Source of the DNA: Alphaproteobacteria bacterium
GTDB taxonomy: Bacteria; Pseudomonadota; Alphaproteobacteria; Sphingomonadales; Sphingomonadaceae
Length of the DNA: 20,075 nt
Direction: 5' to 3'
Assembly: GCA_018828205.1 (NCBI GenBank)
Contig: JAHJWA010000009.1
Location: 1 to 20,075 of the forward strand
Part shown: positions 15,679-20,075 of the stretch, in pieces
How the letters are laid out: every line of letters starts with the position of its first letter
How positions within the stretch are numbered: position 1 is the stretch's first letter
Made by a program: the position numbers and the translations under genes
The notes under the pieces: generated by a model
What the model saw: the letters and a program-made list of their open reading frames with translations, nothing else
Databases searched by the model: none
Told to the model about the DNA's origin: nothing

Positions 15679-16284
15679 GTGAGCGACGAGAACAAGAGCA
15701 AGCCGCGCGACGCCGCGGTGGAGAAGGAACTGGCGGGCGTACCGGAGGAATTCCGTGACGACGGTCTGGAAGATGATTCCGAAGTTGATGACCAGAACGG
15801 CGAGGATTCGCTGAGCGAAGCGCTGGATTCGCTGCGCGGCGATCTCGAGGCGGCCAAGCAGGATGTGCTCTACGCCAAGGCCGATGCGCAGAATGTCCGT
15901 CGCCGCGCCGAGAAGGATGTCCAGGACGCGCGCAATTACGCCGCGACCGGCTTCGCCCGCGACATTTTGAGCGTGGCCGACAATCTCGGCCGCGCGGTCG
16001 ATTCGGTCCCGACCGAGTTCCGCGAGGACGAAAAGATGAAGGGCTTCATCGCCGGTATCGAGGCGACCCAGCGCGAACTCGACAAGGTGTTCGGTCAGCA
16101 CGGTATCACTCGCATCGCCGCCAAGGGGCTGCCGCTCGATCCCAACCAGCATCAGGCGATGATGGAAGTGCCCTCGGACGATCACGAGCCCGGCACGATC
16201 GTGCAGGAAATGCAGGCCGGCTACATGATCAAGGATCGCCTGCTGCGTCCCGCAATGGTGGCTGTGGCCAAGAAACCGGACTGA
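15679..16284 (+). CDS. grpE: Nucleotide exchange factor GrpE
   Basis: The product has 201 residues. An acidic, disordered N-terminus (1-45) precedes a long coiled coil (about 45-100, with ADAQNVRRRAEKDVQDAR). The C-terminal beta domain has GYMIKDRLLRPAMVAVAK near the end. GrpE releases ADP from DnaK and acts as a thermosensor through its helices. The start is a GTG at 15679 in AACGGGAAATTTCGTG, 13 bases after hrcA, so the genes are probably co-transcribed. Its partner dnaK lies about 2.8 kb downstream on the same strand rather than next to it. Confidence 0.96.
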   Translation: MSDENKSKPRDAAVEKELAGVPEEFRDDGLEDDSEVDDQNGEDSLSEALDSLRGDLEAAKQDVLYAKADAQNVRRRAEKDVQDARNYAATGFARDILSVADNLGRAVDSVPTEFREDEKMKGFIAGIEATQRELDKVFGQHGITRIAAKGLPLDPNQHQAMMEVPSDDHEPGTIVQEMQAGYMIKDRLLRPAMVAVAKKPD

Positions 16285-16292
16285 CCGCTTCG

Positions 16293-17522
16293 ATGACAGC
16301 GACAGGCAATCTGGACGAAGATCGCGAGACCTTCGTCACCCACCTCGAATGCTCGCTGACCGGCGAGCGCTATGAGGCCGACCGGCTTCACGGATTGTCT
16401 CAGGCCGGCCGACCGTTGCTGGTGCGCTACGATCTGGCGGCGCTGGGTAAGGCGCTGTCGCGCGACACGCTCGCGGCGCGGCCCACCGATCTGTGGCGTT
16501 GGCGTGAACTGCTCCCGGTGCGCAAAACGCACAGCATCGTCAGCCTCGGCGAGATCGAGACCCCCTTGATCCCGATCCCTAGATCGGGCGGGCCCAAGGT
16601 GCTGGTCAAGGACGAGGGGCGGCTGCCTACCGGCAGTTTCAAGGCGCGCGGCCTGGTGATGGCGGTGGCGATGGCCAAGGAACTGGGCGTCAAACGGATC
16701 GCGATGCCGACCAACGGCAATGCCGGTGCGGCGCTTGCCGCCTATGCCACCCGGGCGGGGATCGAGACCGTGGTATTGTGTCCGGACGACACGCCCGAGA
16801 TCAATGTCCGCGAGATCGCCGCGCAGGGCGCGCGGGTCTACCGGGTCAACGGGCTGATCGATGAATGCGGCGCGATCGTGGCGAAGGGTGCCGCCGAGGG
16901 TCTGTGGTTCGATTTCTCGACCCTCAAGGAGCCTTATCGGATCGAGGGCAAGAAGACGATGGGGCTCGAACTCGCCGCACAGCTGGGCTGGCGGCTGCCC
17001 AAGGCGATCTTCTACCCCACCGGCGGCGGCACCGGGCTGATCGGCATGTGGAAGGCCTTCGACGAGCTCGAACAGCTCGGCTGGATCGGTTCGGAACGCC
17101 CCAAGATGTTCGCGGTGCAGGCGAGCGGCTGCGCGCCGATCGTCCGCGCTTTCGAGGCGGGCGAGGAGCACGCCGAGCGCTGGGAGAATGCCCATACCGT
17201 CGCCGCAGGGATCCGCGTTCCCAAGGCGGTGGGGGATTTCCTGATCCTCCGGGCCGTCCGCGAAAGCGGCGGCAGGGCGATCGCGGTCGAGGAAGAGGCG
17301 CTGCTGCGCGCCACTGCCGAAAGCGCCTTGCAGGACGGCATGCTGCTCTGCCCCGAAGGCGGCGCGACGCTGGCAGCCTGGCGCGAAGCCGTCGCGCAGG
17401 GATGGGTCGAGGCCGACGACGAGGTGGTGCTGTTCAACTGCGCGAACGGGCTCAAATATCCCCTCCCCGACCGCTCTACCACGCTCGACAAGAACAACCT
17501 GCCCGATCTGGCGAGTTTGTAG
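16293..17522 (+). CDS. thrC: Threonine synthase (PLP-dependent)
   Basis: The product has 409 residues with a fold-type II PLP enzyme layout: LLVKDEGRLPTGSFKARG-type segment with the Schiff-base lysine K117, TNGNAG (140-145) and the phosphate-binding loop TGGGTG (243-248). The N-terminal LECSLTGERYEADRL segment and the SLGEIETPLIPI stretch match threonine synthases of the plant/cyanobacterial-like class better than threonine dehydratase. It would convert O-phosphohomoserine to threonine. A related PLP lyase cannot be fully excluded. The ATG is eight bases after the grpE stop without a clear ribosome site, so translation may depend on grpE. Its presence between grpE and dnaK has no obvious functional reason. 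Confidence 0.88.
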   Translation: MTATGNLDEDRETFVTHLECSLTGERYEADRLHGLSQAGRPLLVRYDLAALGKALSRDTLAARPTDLWRWRELLPVRKTHSIVSLGEIETPLIPIPRSGGPKVLVKDEGRLPTGSFKARGLVMAVAMAKELGVKRIAMPTNGNAGAALAAYATRAGIETVVLCPDDTPEINVREIAAQGARVYRVNGLIDECGAIVAKGAAEGLWFDFSTLKEPYRIEGKKTMGLELAAQLGWRLPKAIFYPTGGGTGLIGMWKAFDELEQLGWIGSERPKMFAVQASGCAPIVRAFEAGEEHAERWENAHTVAAGIRVPKAVGDFLILRAVRESGGRAIAVEEEALLRATAESALQDGMLLCPEGGATLAAWREAVAQGWVEADDEVVLFNCANGLKYPLPDRSTTLDKNNLPDLASL

Positions 17523-17541
17523 CTCTCCGCAGGATTGCTGG

Positions 17542-17566
17542 GGAACCCCGGCGCGCTCCGTCCGTA
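17542..17566 (+). promoter_or_regulatory. Candidate EcfG-type (general stress) promoter before the small lipoprotein
   Basis: GGAAC at 17542-17546 is followed after 16 bases by CGTA at 17563-17566. The alphaproteobacterial EcfG consensus is GGAAC-N16/17-CGTT, so only the last base differs. The predicted start site near 17573 leaves a leader of about 28 bases that includes the GGAGAG ribosome site. It lies in the 79-base gap after thrC. Evidence is by eye only. Confidence 0.4.
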
Positions 17567-17601
17567 ATTGGCGCAACAGGGTTCAAACGGAGAGAACAAA
17601 C

Positions 17602-17895
17602 ATGAAGACCAAACTGCTGCTCGTTCCCGCGCTCGCTATGTCGACCATGAGCCTCGGCGCCTGCGCCGAGAACTACGCTGCCGAGGGCGCCGGTATCGGT
17701 GCCGTCGCCGGCGCCGGTCTGGCCGCGCTCACTGGTGGCGATGTCGTTCGCTACGCTCTGGCCGGTGGCGCTGCCGGTGGTCTCGGCGGCTATTTCGTCG
17801 ACAAGAACGATGGCTGCGATGGCTATGGCCGCGACGGCTATCTCGACGACGACTGCTTCGGCACCCGGGGCTATCCGGTCGATCCGCGCCGCTAA
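17602..17895 (+). CDS. Small glycine-zipper lipoprotein
   Basis: The product has 97 residues. A short signal peptide ends in the lipobox SLGAC with lipid cysteine C21. Residues about 29-64 are a Gly/Ala-rich segment of glycine-zipper type (GAGIGAVAGAGLAALTGG, then ALAGGAAGGLGGYF) that could form one or two membrane-associated helices. The tail is hydrophilic, with Asp, Gly, Tyr and two cysteines (C72, C83). Such proteins resemble the 17-kDa-antigen/OsmB-like envelope lipoproteins; the exact role is unknown. The start is supported by GGAGAG about seven bases upstream. It has its own likely promoter and is followed at once by a strong terminator, so it is probably a single-gene unit. Confidence 0.85.
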   Translation: MKTKLLLVPALAMSTMSLGACAENYAAEGAGIGAVAGAGLAALTGGDVVRYALAGGAAGGLGGYFVDKNDGCDGYGRDGYLDDDCFGTRGYPVDPRR

Positions 17896-17917
17896 GCTTC
17901 ACCGCAGCACCATTTGC

Positions 17918-17953
17918 AAAGGCCCCGTCCGGATTGATCCGGGCGGGGCCTTT
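17918..17953. terminator. Strong bidirectional hairpin terminator
   Basis: AAAGGCCCCGTCCGGAT (17918-17934) pairs with ATCCGGGCGGGGCCTTT (17937-17953), with a single G-U pair on the plus strand. The loop is only TG if fully paired, so the innermost pairs probably open. The GC-rich stem is flanked by an A-run on the left and a T-run on the right, so it can work on both strands. It sits between the lipoprotein gene (plus) and the HExxH gene (minus), which converge here. Confidence 0.85.
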
Positions 17954-17974
17954 CGCTGTCGGCATTGAGCGGAA

Positions 17975-18427
17975 TTATCCTGCGCCTTCGAAGCGCACGA
18001 GCAGGTCGTAGGCTGCCGCATCGTCTGCGCCGGCCAGTCGCACGCCATTCCGCAGCCAGAAGGCGTGTTTCACGATTTCGGCCTGTTGCTCGATCCCATA
18101 GCGTTCGAGGCTCCAGCCCGGCTTGAGACTGTAATCGTAGCGCGCCCAGGGCATGCGGTGGGTGACCAGATACCATTCGCCCCGCGTCTGGGTCTGCCAG
18201 ACATGCGTCAGCTCATGCACCAGCAAGCCCTGCCGGATCACGCTCTCGCGCGAGAAATCGTCGCAATAACCGCTGCCAAGCGGGTGAAAATGCAGATGCC
18301 CGCGCGGCGCCATGGTCACCGCCCTGGGCTGGAACGGAAACCATTTGCGGCGTCTGATCCGCACCGGGCCGCAATCGAGCGCGTCGCCGAACACCGAACG
18401 CGCGATGCCGACCTCACCCGCTGTCAG
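17975..18427 (-). CDS. Vgr-related HExxH putative metalloprotein
   Basis: The visible protein has FGDALDCGPVRIRRRKWFPF near its start, the zinc-site motif HELTHVWQ (H71, E72, H75 counting from 18427) and a likely third ligand in GIEQQAEI (E113). I recall this layout from small proteins called Vgr-related in Sphingomonadales; the name implies no proven role in type VI secretion. The start is uncertain. The first standard codon is a GTG at 18394 that begins inside the conserved ARSVFGD segment, but the frame upstream reads LTAGEVGIARS, which fits the family. I therefore placed the start at the in-frame CTG at 18427. No signal peptide is apparent. The gene follows the copper chaperone gene on the same strand after about 53 bases. 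Confidence 0.75.
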   Translation of the reverse strand: MTAGEVGIARSVFGDALDCGPVRIRRRKWFPFQPRAVTMAPRGHLHFHPLGSGYCDDFSRESVIRQGLLVHELTHVWQTQTRGEWYLVTHRMPWARYDYSLKPGWSLERYGIEQQAEIVKHAFWLRNGVRLAGADDAAAYDLLVRFEGAG

Positions 18428-18480
18428 AGCCCGCTCGCCGCCGATGGGGCAGGGTGCGGGCGATTCGGACCGGGCTGCGG

Positions 18481-18966
18481 TCAGCGGGCGTCGCCCGCCG
18501 AGCGAATCTCTGCCTCGAAGCTGTGCTTGTCGCCGCTCGCCAGGGTGAGCGTGACTTCGGTGGTTCCGCCCGCGACCAGTTCGGGGGACAGATCGAAGGC
18601 CATGACATGTCTGCCGCCCGGTTCGAACCTTGCGCTTTCGCCCGGTTGAAGCGCCAGCGGCGCCATCTCGCCCATCGTCATCGATCCGCCCGATTCCGAC
18701 ATGTCGTGCAGTTCCGCGCGTTCCGCGCCTTCGACATAGGCGCTGGCGAGCCTTGCCTCGGCATCGCCATCATAGGCGATGTCGAAATAGACCGCCGCCG
18801 GATTGCCCGCCACCGGGGGAAGCATCATGCGGCCATTGGTGATCGCCAGCCCGGAGTTATCCTCGGGCGCGGCCTCTTCGACCGGGGTGTCGGCACTCTC
18901 CGAACAGGCGGCCAGACCAAGCCCGGCACCGATGAGCAGAAGGACGGCGTAAAGCGGCTTCAACAT
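18481..18966 (-). CDS. PCu(A)C-type periplasmic copper chaperone lipoprotein
   Basis: The product has 161 residues. A hydrophobic leader ends in the lipobox LAAC with lipid cysteine C21, then an acidic linker leads into a single PCu(A)C domain. The copper motif H(M)x10Mx21HxM is exact: H87 (with M89), M98, H120 and M122. Such proteins carry Cu(I) in the periplasm and deliver it to the CuA site of cytochrome oxidase, often with Sco. No oxidase or Sco gene is in the window. I chose the ATG at 18966 because GAGGA lies eight bases upstream and it gives the lipoprotein signal; the frame is open to 19023, but that extension overlaps the dnaK promoter. It is divergent from dnaK. Confidence 0.92.
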   Translation of the reverse strand: MLKPLYAVLLLIGAGLGLAACSESADTPVEEAAPEDNSGLAITNGRMMLPPVAGNPAAVYFDIAYDGDAEARLASAYVEGAERAELHDMSESGGSMTMGEMAPLALQPGESARFEPGGRHVMAFDLSPELVAGGTTEVTLTLASGDKHSFEAEIRSAGDAR

Positions 18967-19013
18967 TGAAAATTTCCTCAAAACTGCGGTGCGTTTTCTA
19001 GCGGCGCGCGTCC

Positions 19014-19041
19014 CTTGTGCCAAGAAAATGCGCTCCTATAT
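19014..19041 (+). promoter_or_regulatory. RpoH (sigma-32)-type heat-shock promoter of dnaK
   Basis: CTTG (19014-19017), a 17-base spacer and CCTATAT (19035-19041) match the published alphaproteobacterial heat-shock consensus CTTG-N17/18-CYTATNT at every fixed position. The start site is expected near 19048, giving an untranslated leader of about 83 bases before the dnaK ATG. No CIRCE repeat is seen between this promoter and dnaK. Confidence 0.75.
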
Positions 19042-19130
19042 CCTCGAGGTAACCGAGCCGCCGAAAGGTTCCGCCGTTTCCGGGGGGCCCACCGAGCGGC
19101 GTCCAATCAATAGACGAAGATGGGGAATCC

Positions 19131-20075
19131 ATGAGCAAAGTTATCGGTATCGACCTCGGCACCACCAACAGCTGCATCGCGGTTATGGACGGGGGCAAAC
19201 CCAAGGTCATCGAGAATTCCGAAGGCGCGCGCACCACGCCCTCGATCGTCGCCTTCACCAAGGACGGCGAGCGCCTGATCGGCCAGCCGGCGAAGCGCCA
19301 GGCGGTCACCAACCCCGACAACACCCTGTTCGCGATCAAGCGCCTGATCGGGCGCCGCTTCGACGACCCCATGACCAAGAAGGACATGGATCTCGTCCCC
19401 TATGACATCGTCAAGGGCAAGAACGGCGACGCCTGGGTCGAAGCGGGCGGCGAGGATTATTCCCCGAGCCAGGTCTCGGCCTTCATCCTGCAGAAGATGA
19501 AAGAGACGGCGGAAAGCTATCTCGGCGAAACCGTCACCCAGGCGGTCATCACCGTCCCCGCCTATTTCAACGACGCCCAGCGTCAGGCCACCAAGGACGC
19601 CGGCCAGATCGCCGGTCTCGAGGTGCTGCGCATCATCAACGAGCCGACCGCGGCCGCGCTCGCCTATGGGATGGACAAGGACGAGGGCAAGACCATCGCG
19701 GTCTACGATCTCGGCGGCGGGACCTTCGACGTGTCCGTGCTCGAGATCGGCGACGGCGTCTTCGAGGTGAAGTCGACCAATGGCGACACCTTCCTCGGCG
19801 GCGAGGATTTCGACAGCGCGATCGTCGAATATCTCGCCAACCAGTTCGAGAAGAAGGAGAACATGGATCTGCGCAAGGACAAGCTTGCGCTCCAGCGTCT
19901 CAAGGAAGCTGCCGAAAAGGCCAAGATCGAGCTGTCCTCGGCGGCAACCACCGAGGTCAACCTGCCCTTCATCACCGCGCGCATGGAAGGCGGCAGCTCC
20001 ACCCCGCTGCATCTGGTCGAGACGATCAGCCGCTCCGATCTGGAAAAGATGGTCGGCGATCTGATCAAGCGCACG
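19131..20075 (+). CDS. dnaK: Chaperone protein DnaK (Hsp70), N-terminal part, runs off the window
   Basis: The window holds 315 codons with no stop, about half of the usual 630-640. Visible ATPase motifs are GIDLGTTNS (6-14), K70 in FAIKRLIG, VPAYFNDAQRQATKDAG (142-158), IINEPTAAALAYG (168-180) and YDLGGGTFDVS (192-202). The protein binds exposed hydrophobic peptides in an ATP-driven cycle with DnaJ and GrpE. The ATG is preceded by GGGGAATCC. A heat-shock promoter lies upstream, so expression is probably RpoH-controlled. dnaJ, the usual next gene, would lie beyond the window edge. Confidence 0.98.
   Translation, partial: MSKVIGIDLGTTNSCIAVMDGGKPKVIENSEGARTTPSIVAFTKDGERLIGQPAKRQAVTNPDNTLFAIKRLIGRRFDDPMTKKDMDLVPYDIVKGKNGDAWVEAGGEDYSPSQVSAFILQKMKETAESYLGETVTQAVITVPAYFNDAQRQATKDAGQIAGLEVLRIINEPTAAALAYGMDKDEGKTIAVYDLGGGTFDVSVLEIGDGVFEVKSTNGDTFLGGEDFDSAIVEYLANQFEKKENMDLRKDKLALQRLKEAAEKAKIELSSAATTEVNLPFITARMEGGSSTPLHLVETISRSDLEKMVGDLIKRT

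Noticed and set aside
13887..15857. 656-codon open frame on the minus strand
   Set aside because: It overlaps hrcA, grpE and rph in another frame; those genes have clear family motifs and this translation has none.
17540..17549. GGGGAACCCC as a hairpin or terminator after thrC
   Set aside because: The loop would be only two bases and there is no T-run; the GGAAC is better read as a promoter element.
19048..19130. RNA thermosensor in the dnaK leader
   Set aside because: I could not find a stem that convincingly pairs with the GGGGA ribosome site; a folding calculation would be needed.

Overview
This window is GC-rich and densely coded and looks like a chromosomal core region of an alphaproteobacterium, most likely order Sphingomonadales (an Erythrobacter-, Altererythrobacter- or Sphingomonas-like organism). 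I base that on the gene families (a Vgr-related HExxH protein, a 663-residue ParE, a fused alpha/beta-hydrolase-OsmC protein, an MCP with a C-terminal 'GYLPTH' domain), an alphaproteobacterial-type RpoH promoter before dnaK, and gene order. The genus cannot be fixed from the sequence alone. I found no rRNA, tRNA, CRISPR array, insertion sequence or prophage, and no gene-free stretch longer than 300 bases.

Layout. 1-716: the C-terminal part of a methyl-accepting chemotaxis protein, cut by the window edge. 739-2974 (minus): a secreted Orf12-like serine hydrolase of beta-lactamase fold followed by a MoxR-type AAA+ ATPase. 3112-4329 (plus): the hydrolase-OsmC fusion. 4357-7581 (minus): topoisomerase IV subunit ParE, with an LpoA-like periplasmic-binding lipoprotein upstream. 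7620-10467 (plus): rsmI, yraN, gshB and a DedA membrane protein, probably one operon; the lipoprotein diverging from rsmI-yraN repeats a classic proteobacterial cluster. 10475-14515 (minus): rph-rdgB and hemW-xerC, two tightly coupled pairs separated by a secreted CAP-domain protein on the opposite strand. 14622-17522 (plus): hrcA-grpE-thrC. 17602-17895: a small glycine-zipper lipoprotein ending at a strong hairpin terminator. 17975-18966 (minus): a PCu(A)C copper chaperone and the Vgr-related HExxH protein. 19131 to the end: the start of dnaK behind a good RpoH-type promoter.

How the genes work together. The right third is a proteostasis locus: the HrcA repressor, the GrpE nucleotide-exchange factor and DnaK, interrupted by thrC and three envelope or metal-related genes. 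The centre combines RNA and nucleotide quality control (RNase PH, RdgB, RsmI), haem handling (HemW), chromosome resolution (XerC, ParE) and glutathione synthesis. Several products are exported: the serine hydrolase, two or three lipoproteins and the CAP protein.

I see no convincing undescribed multi-gene system. The items most worth a second look are the Orf12-like hydrolase with its MoxR neighbour, the CAP gene splitting a core operon, the probable leaderless hrcA, a GGAAC-type stress promoter before the small lipoprotein, and the non-standard start of the HExxH protein.
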